The notes under the pieces are model-generated. The model ran no database searches and was not told where the DNA came from. It saw only the letters and a list, made by a program, of their open reading frames with translations. Shown one piece after another: positions 1 to 13,600 of a stretch of DNA of 64,000 bases. Both the position numbers and the translations under genes were made by a program. The DNA lies in contig OX344761.1 of the NCBI GenBank assembly GCA_947034895.1, positions 22,208,863-22,272,862 on the forward strand, in the 5' to 3' direction. This DNA comes from Rhytidiadelphus loreus. Lineage: Eukaryota; Streptophyta; Bryopsida; Hypnales; Hylocomiaceae. Positions within the stretch are counted from its first letter, which is position 1. Every line of letters starts with the position of its first letter.

Positions 1-477
1 CATGGTTAAATGTCCAATTCACCAAAAAAATTTAAGGGAAATGGAGTTGACTTATAGTAGTCTACAACATCCCACTTTCAAATTATATAAGATATTTACA
101 AATAGTTATAGAGATTCAATCTTAACACAATTAGATCTTGTATTCAATATATCTCAAGAACTCTCTATTTATCTCCCAATTAGCATACCCTTATACATGT
201 TTAAAATCTCAATAGTGACACAAATACTATTCTCAATCATAGTTGGTCACTACACCACTTTCCCCTCTCCCTTTCTTTTCTAAAGAAAATGGTCTTAATG
301 GTTGAGAATACCTCATGCATGACGTGCTAAATGAGCCTCTCACACTAGTACTACCACTTAAATTAAAGTTGAAACTATGAAGTGGGCACAGAAATTATCA
401 TAGACTTGTCAGAATCAAACTTCAGAATTTATGAAAGTTGTGATGAGGGAGTGCAGAGCACATGGATTGCGTCATAC
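1..477. other. AT-rich stretch, probably intron or 3' flank of the SERINC gene
   Basis: The last SERINC exon I can place stops at 478 with a GTATGA donor, so the start of this stretch should be the next intron on the minus strand. The remaining family exons, which encode the last membrane helices, were not found here and probably lie beyond the window edge. The 93-codon plus-strand open frame at 2-283 has no recognisable domain and looks like chance. Confidence 0.4.
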
Positions 478-3400
478 CACAATTGTTAGCCAGTCAGACT
501 TGCCACCATTTGGACGTGGGCACGTATTGCAGGAAGATGAAAGTGGTTCACTGTAGCAACCCAATCTCTCCACTATGTCATTAGCTCCTTGCAGCAAAGA
601 AATAACAACGATCTTTTGACCACCAAGTGAAAGATCTAAATGATTTAACATGCTATCATACATACGATCTTCAACAGTAACAACAAATTGTGAAAGTATC
701 TGGTTCAAAAGTCATTCCAAAGCGCATAATTATTGTCAAGGGAAAGAACATGCCTCATGATAGCAGACCAGCAGAGGAATACAATGTATACTGCCATGAG
801 GCCTGATGTTAGAAGGCCTGCATTCACCTGTCCAATAGGCATCAACTCCTAATGTTCTATGGTTATTTGAGATAACTTAATTATCCTTAAAGTCATTCGA
901 ATTGGGGATGTTGAACTTGTTTCAAAAAGTAGGCTAACCTTCAGTCTAATGAATAATGTTGGTAAGCCTTTGGGGAGATTTCACTACAAATCTGAAATAA
1001 TTTGCCTTTAAACCCGTACAAGAATTCAAATGACCTTGCAATATCCATTTCCTCATCAAATTTACATCTAATGAATTACTTCTGTAGGTGCATTCTCTAC
1101 TACAAGTCACAATAAATAATTGAAAACTCCTTGTATATACTCAAAATGTATCACGTTCTAAATAAATCTAATCAGACAACTTCCACATGTCAAGCTGTAC
1201 TAACATGTGTGATTGCATTTAGAAGCCCTTTGAACCCAAAGGTAATGACTGTCATTGGAGAGACTGATAGAGTTTATTACCTTGGATGACATTGAGATAA
1301 CGGTTGTCAACGTGACAAGGATGACAGTGGAGCTGATGAAGAAGATGTTGAGCTTACAGCTCTCATTTGGTACAAACCATACGATCATAACTCCAATGGT
1401 GAAGAGGGAGGCTATGAAGCTAATTGCAGATATCAGCATCATAGGCATGCGGCTGAATATTTTGGCCAAGGAAAGTCAGAATTATATCAAGTTCACAAAT
1501 TGGTTGACAGAGGTAGAGACCACTGTGAGAAGTCGTCTTGCTCTAAGTACTAAGGTAAGCGTACCTATTATCGAAAATAATTACAACTGCACATACTTAC
1601 AATTATAAAACATAGATTATTGGCAACTCAAAGTTAGAGATCTGAACACACCAAGAATGCATTATTTGGACACTGCATGAACAAGTTATGAATTTTTAAA
1701 GTATTGTCTCTTAGTGTACCCAAAAACAACATTAGACTTTCATAGATTCTCATATTTTGATTGTGTTCATCTTGTGTAAGCAATATCTAAGTCTAGTGAC
1801 ACTTTTTGGTTCAAATATTGGTGTTGCATTTTGAGAAGTGTTGATTGTGGATGTACATACCTTATGTGAGTCCAAATTCATGTAATAATGGCATGAGTAG
1901 AGAGATTACCAGGTGCGCTCATATTTCTCCTTGAGCCACTCTTCATTCCAGAAGTAAATGAAGTTGATGAAACTCACCAGCTGGATCACCAAAAATATTC
2001 TGCAAGAAATTGTGCAAGAAATTATGAAAACTCCTTTTAGTGGCATTGAGCTGGTGAAGAATTATTTATATCCAGAGACATTGTCAAAGGAATTTTAAGT
2101 TCATAGTCGAGGTAATCCTTTGGTGTCAGCTGAAGTCATGTTACAATCAACTAATGAAGATAGAGGAACACTAAAACTGTTAGGGACCTGATCCCATGTC
2201 CTCATTGACCCCTTTTTTTCAACAGTAACTCATTTATTCATACAGTTGGTTGGCCCTCAACTTGTAAGCATGGCTTGGATAAATGCCAATAGACAAAGGG
2301 AAGTGGGGTTACTGTCACTTGTAGCTGTCTACAATCTCCCACTTTGAAATTTTATAAGAAATTCATGCTAAGTGATAAAATTTAGATCTAAACAGATCTG
2401 GCGCTCTGCAGTGATCTCCCAAGATCACTCTTACATATTGGTTAAAGGCATAGAAGTGATAAAAATAAATTATACTACACCTTTAGTTACTGAAAGTTCT
2501 TATCTGGCCTCAATTAGGGTTTCAAATTATTTCCCTTAATAAATACCTGAATTTCACCAGAACTTAAATCTAAAGATTTAGTAAGAAAGTCCACCTAGAT
2601 GAGACTGAGGACTTTTCCGAGACTAACTCAAACTAGCATATCTAAGCATGCATGTTCTTTCCTGCTGTGCCATGACAGTTTCAATGCATTGAATCTAGCA
2701 TAAAAAATACTTGACTGTGCTCATACCCAGCTCCAAATCTGGCAACGTCTCCTGCACATATCAAGGCAAATGAACAAGTATCAGAATGTCACTTGGTCAT
2801 TGAGCAGTCCATATCCAAAAGGATCACCAAGAGAATAGCCATTTACTGAAGGAGGAAGGATTACCATAGATTGCAATGTACTGTGGTGGAATGAGGAAAG
2901 GCACAACCAGAAGGGCAGCCCACATCATCACCTTCATTGGCCACCACCCCACATGCCAAGCATCTCTTATGTCCTTGGTATTTGAAGTCCCTACTGTGGT
3001 CAAAAACATGATAAAGAAAAACATCTGCCCACCAGTGTCAAGGAGCCTTGCCATCACACTTTCATCAGTCGAAGTCAGATACCCTTTGAGTAATACAGAT
3101 TTCTGAAGTCCTTGCATGAAGAGGATACAAAACAACCACAGCTGACGCGCAGGACTCCATCTGACCCCATGCAATCCAAGCCAGTTTGGCAACCCTTCAG
3201 GTCTGCGAGAGCTCCACACGGACTGGTTGGTTAAAAGAAATAAACAGGCAGTTGATGCAGGATGCGAGTAGAATAACTCTAATCAAAACCGAAGCCTCTG
3301 AAAGACCAAGTTTCAACCTCATCCAAGAAGAGAATCAAGAATGATCATTCTGAAAAAACAAGAATGGACACAACTTCTGTGGAAGTCTCCAACTTCTTCA

Positions 3401-3618
3401 AGGGATATTTTCGAGAAGCTTGGCAGGGGTATGTGATTGAGGAGCATACAGTGAAAGGGAATATATCTTTTATGGCTGTAATCGCGCACCATCCACGCCA
3501 TGATGTTGGTGAGGAGAAAGAGCAGGCCATAGATATAACGAGCTGCCATGGGGGTTGAACCTATACATGTTTGACATATGCAAGTGGCAGCCAAGCAGCA
3601 GTAGTCTGTCAAACACAT
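478..3618 (-). CDS. SERINC/TMS1 (serine incorporator) family membrane protein, 3' end outside window
   Basis: This is a multi-pass membrane protein of the SERINC/TDE1/TMS1 family, linked to serine-derived lipid synthesis and membrane lipid organisation. Exons (minus): 3618-3450, 3211-3129, 3024-2865, 2751-2727, 1999-1910, 1452-1281, 827-754, 550-478. They keep one frame for 282 codons and continue past the window. Family hallmarks in order are a Cys-rich N-terminus, ARYIYGLLFLLTN, DCMGSDGVLRVSCGCF, FLTTVGTSNTKD, DAWHVGWWP, VVPFLIPPQ, IQLVSFINFIYFWNE, CKLNIFFISSTVILVTLTTV, and LMAVYIVFLCWSAI followed by the loop CNTCPRP. The start is the ATG at 3618; an in-frame TTG lies further upstream. One exon is only 25 bp (GDVARFGAG). 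The intron between 754 and 550 needs a GC donor (AG|GCATGT), otherwise stops interrupt the frame. The first intron's boundaries are the least certain. Apart from these points the gene looks intact; the family call is strong. Confidence 0.88.
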
Positions 3619-5837
3619 CTTGATCCAATCCCTGAACCAGCTACCCTCTCTTTCCAATTGGAATGCTTGAATCCAATATAATTACTTTGATTCACCACTG
3701 TTACTGATTTCAGTTCATCATGCCACCTACAGGTAGGCACTTTAAGGAACATGCCATTTGCCACGCACCTTTGAAAATAACCACCTTGGTAGCTAGGTTG
3801 AGGAAATAATAAATCTTACAACCTCAGAAAACTCAAATCTGCAGCTGAGTGGACCCATTAGTACCTGATCACCATTATATCAAATTCATACAAATAATGG
3901 TACAGGAACCCTAAGCCAATTTGTGCACTTCTTAGCGAATGGTTTTCGCATGAGTTAGTGAAATGTTTGTGTCCACTAATCTTTGACTGAAAATGGAGTT
4001 GTCTACAAACTCCCACTTCGAGAGATTGATTAAGAAATTCAAACATAGTGCTATTGTAAGAAAATTTTGATCTCAAGAGAACTTAAATGCAGGCAACCAA
4101 TAAGACTCTGCTTCAGTTCATAAAATGAAAAAAGAGACCATTCACCAGTTGACAGAGTCTTTGTTGCTGTCATTAATCCAAAACCACCAACTCTTCAGAG
4201 AGTTGCAAAAGACTCAATAGAGCCGTGATCTGTAAATCATTTGCTCACCAGCGTACCTTAAACCCTAATGAGAAGAAATAATACGACATGAATCTGCTAA
4301 TCTCTGTCTCTGCAGAATCATTCTACTGTTGCTAATCCACAACTTACTACCATGAGGGGCAGCAGAAGAAAGGCAATTTCAGAATGACAAGTGGGTCAAT
4401 GCAAGTCTACTTGAAGAAAGAAAATTGTTAACGCCACTATGGTAACAAACCTGCAAATTGTGGAGCAAGAATGGTGAGATATGACACCCCTATCAACTCC
4501 AAACTACTAACAAGAGAAACTGATTTATAGTCCCAACTCCTGAAAAACTTTGGGTGCAACACCGAATGAAAAGGAAGCATCAATCCCATAACTGTGGAAT
4601 GATGAATCCCAAGAAAAGCTCAAGGGAAGCAGATTGCAGCACTGAAATATTGCCAAAAGAAATTTGTAAATTTGTGGGATAGAGTTGATGGGTTCAGTTG
4701 TATGCAAATATGTGGGTGTTTTTGGTTCTGGTGGTTGGCTGTTCAGGAGAAGTGGAACGAAGGGTTCAGCGTTGAGTATTTCCACAAAGAGCGCTGCATG
4801 TTCCGTTGCCCTACCGTTTCGTATGCAGGAAGATGCACGCGCACCCATAAACGTCACCTATTGCAATTCAACAAAGAAATTGAGGCATTTGGAAGACACT
4901 CATTTGGAAGTCTAGTGTTAAGAATAGGCTACCCTGTGTTTTCAACTTTGAAAATTTGTAAAATATTACTAAAGTTTCAAGTTGCATCTTGAGTTTGCTA
5001 ATAATCTCATCAATTTCTTTTGGTTATTTGACCTTTGAGGGCTTAGGACTACAAAAAAAGGCCCATCTTTTAGGCATACTAGCTTCCTTAAGGTATGAAC
5101 ACTTGAAAGGGAAACTTTTTCTTGTCCCGTGAATTTGGTGGTCAAATGACAATTTTTTTTATGAGACTATTAGCAAACTCAAGATAAATGCAACTTTAGT
5201 TGGTTTTGTAATTTTCCGACACTTGAGTAATATTTTACACATTTTTAAAATTGAAAGCATGAGGTACCCTATATATAACACTAGACTCACCTTGAACAAA
5301 TATCCTTAAAGCACACAATGTCTAACTCTCATTGGTTGCTTCAAAAAACTCTTCAACTCTCATTCATTGCTTTTGAAAGTTTGTGGTGGTTTGAAGTCAT
5401 GAAGGTGTTCATTTTAGTCCATTTTGTAGGGGTTGGAGAACGGAAGGTGTCACATTTGGATGTGTTTACCTTAAAAGAGAAGTTAAAAGCATAAGTAGAA
5501 ACAAAAGCCCTAGGGAACGCACTTCGATTTTTTTTTATTTACATGCAATCAAATGAAGGGTTATTATAATTACCTTGGTTCTAAAATTTAGAAAAGGTTT
5601 CAAAGTTAAGTACCATCTCTAGAATGGAAAAAATAAATTTAAAAAGAATGCAGGATAGGACAAAATATTGAAATTTGGGTTTATTTTTTTCTACAATAAT
5701 ACAATAGCATTGCCAAAAAGAAATCTAAAAAATAGTAAATGTGTCCCAAGCATCTTAGAAGAATCCCAAAAAAAATTTATGGCTGAGTTTATAACTAGGT
5801 AATTTTAGGGTATAGTAAGGATTTCTGACTAGGTGGT
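3619..5837. other. Spacer upstream of SERINC, no recognisable gene
   Basis: This holds the presumed SERINC promoter and 5' leader plus AT-rich DNA. Overlapping open frames of 76-110 codons occur on both strands at about 4525-4992, where base composition is a little more GC-rich. None shows a domain, a splice-consistent extension or family resemblance. A non-coding 5' exon is possible but unproven. Confidence 0.3.
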
Positions 5838-6770
5838 TTAACCCTTAAAGGATTGTCACTATACTTTCACCAAAAACTCTCCAAAACTGCCATTTCTAGT
5901 ACAAGTACCAAAATTTTGAAAAAGAACTTTTTTTGACATATCTAACCGTAGGATTTTGTATTATATAGTATCAAAAACATGTGGTAAAAATTTCAGACAT
6001 TTCCATCGGGTGGATTGCAAGATATAAGCATTCAAATTAACTCAAATCATTTTTTTTACCCTGCAAAAAGCAGGGCAGCTGCACTTCACAAGCTCACATT
6101 TCTATGAAAAAATGACCTAAATGGTGGTGCTTCTTTGGATTTGTTTTCCTAGACAAGTTGGCCACATGCTTGAAAAATTTCAGATCATTTGGAATAGTAC
6201 AACATATAGGAAAAAAATAGTAAGTAGGTAGTAGTAGAGAATGATTAAAAATACTAAATTATTTACAATTTAAATATGGAGTTAAAAATTTCCAATCCCA
6301 ATGGTCTAAATGTTGTAATAATGTATCTACATCCTACAATTTTATTTTTGTCCAAAAATATTGAAAATTGGGTAAGATAAAGGATTTCAAAGTTTATTTT
6401 AGAGTAGGAAATCCAAAACTGCCCGCAAACAAAAAATCCTCATAACTTTTGACTCATTGATCAAAATGGAGTGATTCAAAACTTTTTGTGTATATAAAAC
6501 TCTAGAAAATCAATTCCAAACTTTTGTTTCTGAAAAAAGTGATTTCTTCTGATCTCCCCGAACTGCCCGCTTGGGAAAAAAAGTAACATATTAGGCTATA
6601 ACTTTTGACTCGTATATCCAAATGTCATGAAATTTGGTGCATATGAAAGATCTTACTCGTCCCCACATTCTATTAAAATTTCAGCCTCAAATATGAAAAT
6701 CTCTGCTCGTAGGTACCTGCCCAAAAAATTTATACAACCAAAAAACACAGTCCGGTCCTTTAGGGGTTGA
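5838..6770. mobile_element. TTAA-flanked non-autonomous transposon (about 0.93 kb)
   Basis: The left end reads TTAACCCTTAAAGG and the right end CCTTTAGGGGTTGA, an imperfect terminal inverted repeat (the right TTAA has drifted to TTGA). The interior is AT-rich and non-coding. It shares segments with the element at 36889-37802, including a CCGTAGGATYTTGTA-like string and a run near GTGGTAAAAATTTCA, in the opposite relative orientation. Ends of the form TTAA-CCCYTAAAG resemble piggyBac-type elements, which duplicate TTAA on insertion. The superfamily call is inference because no transposase is present. Confidence 0.6.
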
Positions 6771-6826
6771 AGACTAGTATATACCTTCCTAAGACTAAGC
6801 AATATTAGCCTCACAATTGTTGTTAT

Positions 6827-7095
6827 GTGAGCCTAGGATCTTGAGCCCATGAGTATAGGAGCCTAGGCTCCTATGCCATAGACACCTATGTTATAAGCAC
6901 CTTTCATAGTTATCTATAGGATGTTTATATTATAGGTGCCTAATTATATTATAGGTGTCTATGTTATAAGCATCTTCCATGGTTATAGGATATTTATATT
7001 ATAGGATGTTTATATTATAAGTATATATGTTATAGACATCTCCAATAGTTGTAGAGTACCTAATATGTGCCTAGGCTCAAGGCTCGTAGGCTTAC
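6827..7095. repeat. Mirror-ended AT-rich repeat, copy 1
   Basis: The left edge carries GAGCCTAGGATCTTGAGCC and the right edge GCCTAGGCTCAAGGCTC, so the borders are inverted relative to each other. Between them is a run of imperfect units such as TATAGGATGTTTATATTATAG alternating with CCTATGTTATAAGCACCTT-like units. A second copy begins at 47713. It behaves like a dispersed repeat with an internal minisatellite. No coding capacity was seen. Confidence 0.6.
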
Positions 7096-9593
7096 ATTTT
7101 TTGGCTCACATACTAGCATCGTTGGTATCAGCCTTAGGACCTTTCCTTCCACTCAACCTAAGGTTTGGAAGGTATGTCTCACTTATTTCTATACAGTTTT
7201 GCTTTGGCCTACTTTGTATTTGAAAGTACTTTGGCTTTGAAAATGGTTTAGGCTTCAAACTAGTTTGTGCTTTTGGTTTCAAAGTATTGTGTGTTTGCAA
7301 GTAGTTTATGAATTTCCTTCTTGTTTTGTATATCATTTTTTATGTGTGCAGTTTTTAGTCATGAATTTCAATATGACCTCAATGTTTGAAATACTCTCAT
7401 TCTACCTAAAATTCTAAATGTTTCAGAAAAAGTATATTTCAACATTTTTATTTTTAATAAATTATTAATAATAGTGAAATAAATAAATAAATAATTGGAC
7501 ACTTGTGAGGACTGTCTTGATAGTGATGAGATTTCACCCAAAAAATGAACTTGAAACCATCTTCAGTATTCAAAAGTGTACACACCATGGAGCTCCTTTT
7601 TGGGCCTATTTGCACAAATGTAGAGGACATAAAATAACTTATTTTTTGATGTACTTCAAATAGGACATGCCCCACTAGTATGAATATAGACCACCAAGAT
7701 TTTAGCTCTACATCATTAAATTTGGGTACTCTTTAGTACAAAAAACAAAAAAATACAAAAGTGTGACAAGTTTGCTAGAGAAATTGAATTTTAAATATGA
7801 AATAATTTTTAAATATTTTTGAATAATAAGGGATACGATTACAATCAAAACATATAGAAATAAATTTTTTATTTTGGGCATTGGATTAAAAATTCAAAAG
7901 TTACAATAGAAGACAAAACCAATTTGACAAAAGCTGACCAAAATCTTTCAATTTTTCTTGCAATCACCTTTAATCATCTAATGTTCTAATACTAGCACCA
8001 AGTGATTTACAAATTTTCAACAATACAAACTATGGGATTCTAAACATGAATGGTGTCATGGAAGAAGAAGTAGAATGCAAGTTATAACAATGGAAGAGAA
8101 CATGTACAATCTTGTGATAATAAAAAACAAGAACAACTGCAATAAGGAAATTGCATCATGCTAAGAGAAAGAATAATAAACGTATGTTAAAAAAATAAGA
8201 GGTGACAATAGTAATAGCAAGGGCCAAGAACAAGAGTGTAAGGTGGTAAGAGAGGAGGCAAATACAATGAAGAAGTAGCTTAGGGTTTCCTTGATTTTGA
8301 AAAAGAATCCTGAAATGTTGAGTGCTAATATTTAGATCAAACTTGGAGTTGCCATGTTACAATGTCCACCATGACTACTCAATGACTTGTACAATTGTTC
8401 CACAACTACAACAATAAAATTACACAAGGATGTTAAAATGCTACTAGACCAGTAGTTTCGAAGCAAAATTATAGTCATCCTCTATTTTTAGTCGTTTCTT
8501 TTCAATTTTTGATCTATGGAATGGAATCCACCTCAAGCTCTAAAGTACAAATCAACTTTTGTTATATATAGGGGATGAAAAAAATATCGGGTTATTACAA
8601 ACTTCTAACCCTCTATTTGTTTCTATGACTATCTTGCAACATCAACAATGTACAAGTTAGAATTGATGTTTATAACCTTGCTTGTATTTATAAAATAGTT
8701 GTATAGGACAAGTAGTCATTGTTTATCCAATTGTAGTAAACATCGTTTTTTTCTAGTGGAATCTTTTCAATTGACATGTAGACCTAACAAGCACTAAGAT
8801 ATTTTAAATAAATAGGAACCATTGCTCTAATGCTTATTTTGACTAACAAAGATTGTGCAAAATCCATAATGAAAACTACTAGGAACACTTCAGCACCATT
8901 AGAATGGATTCCTCTTATAATCCTAAAAGTACCTAAATAGTCAAAGGGATAGCTTCTAAATCTAAAATGTAATGAATTAAGGTGAAAACACCTAAAATCA
9001 GCAAAATCAGCAAAATCAGCAATTCAACATAGTTGGAGGCATTTTTTTTATTTTTTTATTTTTTTGTAGTATTAGCAATTGAAAATCATGAATTTAAAAA
9101 ACAATTAGAATTTTTGGATAAAACGTGTAATTACTATGAGGTTTCAAGTGGAAGCTCCCTATACCATTGAAAACATATTATAGATTTGTCATAAAACCAA
9201 AATCTAGAAAATTAGTAGTCAAACAATGAAGTATAGAAATGGTTTAATTACACTTTTGGAAGCACTTTCAAAAAAAGTCTACTTATCAAAAATAGATCCA
9301 TAGACAATTTGGGATGTTTTCACTTTATACCAACAAAAATAATTAAGTAACTATGCCATACATAATTATTTTTGACAGGTAAGAAATCTTTTTGAAAAAT
9401 ACTATAATTGGCCATGAGCTTAACTTCATATGGTTAGTTTCAAGCAATAATGAGTTATACAAACATTATTCAACATGGTTTGAAGTTTCTTACAATGCAA
9501 CCCAAGAAGTAGAATATTTTCATTGTTTAGTATTGAAATTAAAAACAAAAACAAAAAACAATGGTCAAGAACAAAGAAATACATGTTGACAAG
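7096..9593. other. AT-rich intergenic DNA without recognisable genes
   Basis: This is low-complexity AT-rich sequence with short unrelated open frames on both strands, the longest about 76 codons. A short direct repeat, GCAAAATCA in tandem, is visible near 9000. I found no splice-consistent coding segment or named domain. Confidence 0.35.
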
Positions 9594-9691
9594 TTAACCC
9601 TTAAATGACATTCCTATGCTTAGTGTGCAACCTAGGGGAGAATAAAAAAAAATCCTCGAAGGAAGGCATGGGTTTGTCATTTGAAGGTTAA
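9594..9691. mobile_element. Miniature TTAA-flanked inverted-repeat element (98 bp)
   Basis: The left end is TTAACCCTTAAATGACA and the right end, read on the other strand, is TTAACCTTCAAATGACA, giving terminal inverted repeats of about 17 bp around a 60-bp core. TTAA sits at both borders, as in the larger elements at 5838, 17679, 24320 and 36889. It looks like a much shortened member of the same or a related group. Confidence 0.5.
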
Positions 9692-10611
9692 CCCTTGAAA
9701 GGCCATTGGGGTCCCTCTATACAACCCACATTTAGCCTTGTAATTCTTCAATTGTGGTTTAATATATGAATTGTGATACATTGTTATTTATGTACTATCA
9801 TGATCAATAATTTACTATTGAAAAGTATTTGATCAATGTTTTTCATATCAAATACCACCAAATTCATAACATATATCCTCTCAAAAGATGGCAACTATTC
9901 AACCTTACGATACAGCCACAAAGCGTTATCAGGCCCTTCACAGGAGAGAATACAGAAGAAATCAATTGAATAAACGATAGGTAGTTAAGCTACAGTTTAA
10001 ATTGTGTTGGATTATCTTCGTGTAGGATTACCTTTTTTCACATGCAAGTGACAGTCCAGCTCCATTGCTGAATAATTGTATATCAGCTTCAAGATTTGTA
10101 AATTGACCAAAAGAGAACAAAAACAAACTAATTTCCAGTGCAGAAAACTGAAGTGGCATAGAAACTTCTTCGCAAAATCACCATGAGATACAAGTTAGAT
10201 AACATCCAATATCAAGGCTGCTCCATTCAGCCACCATGGTCAATCAATTACTGCTCTAGTCCTCAACAGAATCATTCCCAATTCTTTTGGGTAATCAATG
10301 CTTTCCCGCAGAACACTAACTCGTGAAGGGAAAACTCAAAAATTCCACCCTCAAGAGGCTCCTCAATCTGAATAGTCCTAACTCCAGTTGATAAGTTTGC
10401 TCAACACAATATCTGATGGTCGACTTGCGTACGAAGGGCAACAGCTCCAGAAGTGCTATTCGTCGGTGTCTTAGCTCCAGTAATGTGACGCCTTCGCATT
10501 CTCTTCGGTGAAATAAGGACCCAAGCTCAAGGTCCTCCACAACTGAAACCTCAAGCCTTACGGACTTGAATAATGAAGACTTCGGTGACTGGGACTTCGG
10601 CTCTTCAACGG
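9692..10611. other. Intergenic DNA and probable 3' UTR downstream of PRORP
   Basis: The PRORP stop codon ends at 10612 on the minus strand, so the nearest few hundred bases should be its 3' UTR and terminator region. The 99-codon minus open frame at 10316-10615 lies just past the stop and lacks any domain; I read it as chance. No other gene was recognised. Confidence 0.35.
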
Positions 10612-13600
10612 TCATGATGCTATGAGCTTTGAATCCTTCAGCCCTAAATTATGAGCCCCCTCAACTAACTTGCCATCAGTACCAGTCTCTTCCGCTCCAG
10701 TTAACAAATAATTGAGCTTCTCTTCAACTTTCACAATCTCAGGACTTGTGTGACCGGTTCGAGTTACACACAACCATTCCCTAGACGAGGAAACATCATC
10801 GCTACAACTCTTTGGAATATGCCAGGACCCGCTCACAGATTCCTGCATGGACAATAACCAAGCATCAGGGATTTGGTCTTACATTTATAGAAGCAGTGAG
10901 TGTTTAGAAGTACTTCTGGAATCTGTTGGCTGCCTAGACCAGTCTATAAAGCAAAGGGAACTAATAGAAAACAGAGAAATCAGAAACACTGCACATATAG
11001 CAGCTAAACATTCGATACAAATGATATCGTCCTCATTGAGCGATTTCCAATTATGACGAAAAACCATGTACCTGGATTAATATAGAATAAGGAGGCGGCA
11101 TGTGGAAAACTGGACCCTCCTTGCTCAGAGAAAATCGAACCTGGTATCACCAAAGTCACGCACGCAACTGTTATCATGTGTTGCTGTACTAATCACTCTG
11201 GACTGGAACATCATAGAAATTTTGGTTAACATACAGAAAGTTACCCTAAAAGCAGAATTTAATCACCTGATGTCGCTCTTTCCACTTGGGAAAGAAGTCG
11301 CTCCCAAGAAGCTGGAATAAGTGGTCTCGCATCTCGTCATTGGTCACTAGAATGCACTTATATCGTACTGCAGCGTATAGCCAATACCTGTCAAGCGGAA
11401 TAGTACCTCTTACATTAGATGCAACCTGTGTCACGTTCTCATCCGCACAAATTTTTCAATCATTTGTTCTTGCTAAACCCTAATGACATGCAAAAAAACT
11501 CTCAATGAAACCTTGCAGCAGGACGGAACCTTTTCGGTGTTGCATTGTAACAGGTTCCGTTCTAGTAAGATATAAATATAGATGGAAATGACCTTTCAAA
11601 ATTAAAACAATTTTCAGGTACTTCAATTTGCACGAGATATCAACTATCAGTATCAGCTACTTGAGTTACGTTGACTGTAAAAACAACCGCATCAGCAGAA
11701 TGCAGAGGCTTCCTTGTATATACCAGTCATCGTTTGATCCAGTTGGTGTGGTGTAGAGTGCATGCGCATCTTGCCATCTGTTAAGCGTTTTAATGGCAAA
11801 AGGAGAATTGGCCGGTCCTCCTCTGGTTCGTCTATGATGCAACAAAACAAGTGGTTCTCTCTTTGAACCCACCTTTTCCTTAATCCCTTTCACCACGGAA
11901 TTCAGCTGCAATTATACAGAACAGAGCGAATATACTGAGTCAGTAACTTGCATGCTACACCATCACAAAACAGCATACCAAACAATTGCTATTACACTGA
12001 CTGTTCATGCAAAACCCCCAAATACCTGGTGGAAGTTGAAGCCACCTTCACCGAAATTCTGGTTAAACAACCCAACATTGGCTCCATCTATAATAACATC
12101 AAATGGTCCATGTCGATCAAGCCATCCCTGCAGGAATATTCACAAACGTACGTGATCAGTGACTGTTGTAAAACACAGAATCAATTCTGTACTCCTAAAT
12201 GAGAACCTCTCTTCACAATCAAAACTCTTACAAAATCAGGTCCTTTGGAAATACCTGAAACTTTTTAAACTCGTTGTTTTTGCTCTCTCGCTGGCACGCT
12301 AATTCTGACAAGGAATTCGCAAACAGCTCTGTCTCTTTAGGATCTATGTCAATTGTGACAAGCTGCTCCCCGCATTCTTGACAAACACCACTTGCATCGA
12401 GTACACTGGATTTGACTTCCCAGGAGCCACGGCCAAGCCAGCCAAGTCCATGCCACCCACCACCGCGGCTGTCATAAGCTGCTTTCACTGTCTCCTGACT
12501 AGGCAAAGTATCCCAATTTGAGCTGCCAACATTCCCACCAGTGCTGCTTTCAAACCACAGTTTAATCACATCGACAGTCGAGGACGACAACCCCCGAACT
12601 GTCGTCCGTATACGAAGCAGGATAGAATAGACTTTGTCTTCAAGTCCCGCACCAGCGCTCAACGTTAGAAGTGCTTCCAATTCGCTTTCTTCAGGCCGAA
12701 CGCCAGCTGACTGCATGTGCTCATCAACCTCAAACGCCTTTTCGACGTTCTTCAATTTGCAGTACGTGTGAAGTGCTGGACTATATGACCTCAGCCTGCA
12801 ACATACAAATTTTCAAAATGCAAAAGTATAATCAAAACCTGCTTGAATAATGCTACGCTTAAGAAGTACTCCAATACCAAATTACACTGCCAGGACAGCC
12901 TTACAAACAAAGAAAGGACCCAAAACTTATTAGGGTCTTGGTGAACAGTACACAGCAAGACAAACCCACGAATCCACTGTCACAGTGACCATCAAAGGGA
13001 TGAACTTTAAGTGACAGACTACAATCCTTTACAAGTTTATGCCATTCAAAATAGAAAATGAATTAAACGTGAAACACGAGTGTAGAGTCGGTCTAAGTCA
13101 CTATTTTGAGACCAGATATTCACCTGGGAGAGAGCTTCGCCGCGGCCATCTGCTTAACCATATCAAAGGCCAGATCTCCATCTTCCTTGGCCACTGCAAG
13201 CCGTGCCACTGCAGTAAAAGTGGCTTCATTTGGAGGAACTCCTTGTAGTTTCATTGCTTCATAGACCGCAAAACCCCTCTGCAGACAAACTTCCTTCTGA
13301 TCATTTGTCAGCTCAACCTCTTGCTCCGCCTTCGATTCAGTTGGAGCGGCGCCTTCGAGTTCGTCTTTGGCACTACCTGTCTGCTTGCCCTGCACATTGC
13401 CTAATGCAAGAAACTCATTCAATCCTCACATACATTTCTGTTGAATGGACCTAAACCCTAAAACCCTACCAATAGGATTTTTCGTACCGAATTGCCTTCC
13501 AAAGAGATCCATATGGAAAGTCTTCAGTAGTGGTGGTGCAATGAAGGGACTCACTCTTGTGCTTCTCGCTGTTTCCACTCTTGCCCCGCTTGAGGGAGCC

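Noticed and set aside
478..754. SERINC gene as a pseudogene because of in-frame stops after CWSAIM
   Set aside because: A GC-AG intron (754 to 550) removes the stops, keeps the phase and restores the family alignment, so intact splicing is the simpler explanation.
2824..3219. A continuous 131-codon SERINC exon
   Set aside because: The family motif GVLRVSCGCF is in another frame; a GT-AG intron from 3128 to 3025 joins it properly to FFFIMFLTTVG.
4525..4992. Overlapping ORFs on both strands as a small gene
   Set aside because: No domain, no splice support and no conserved motif; likely chance in a slightly GC-richer tract.
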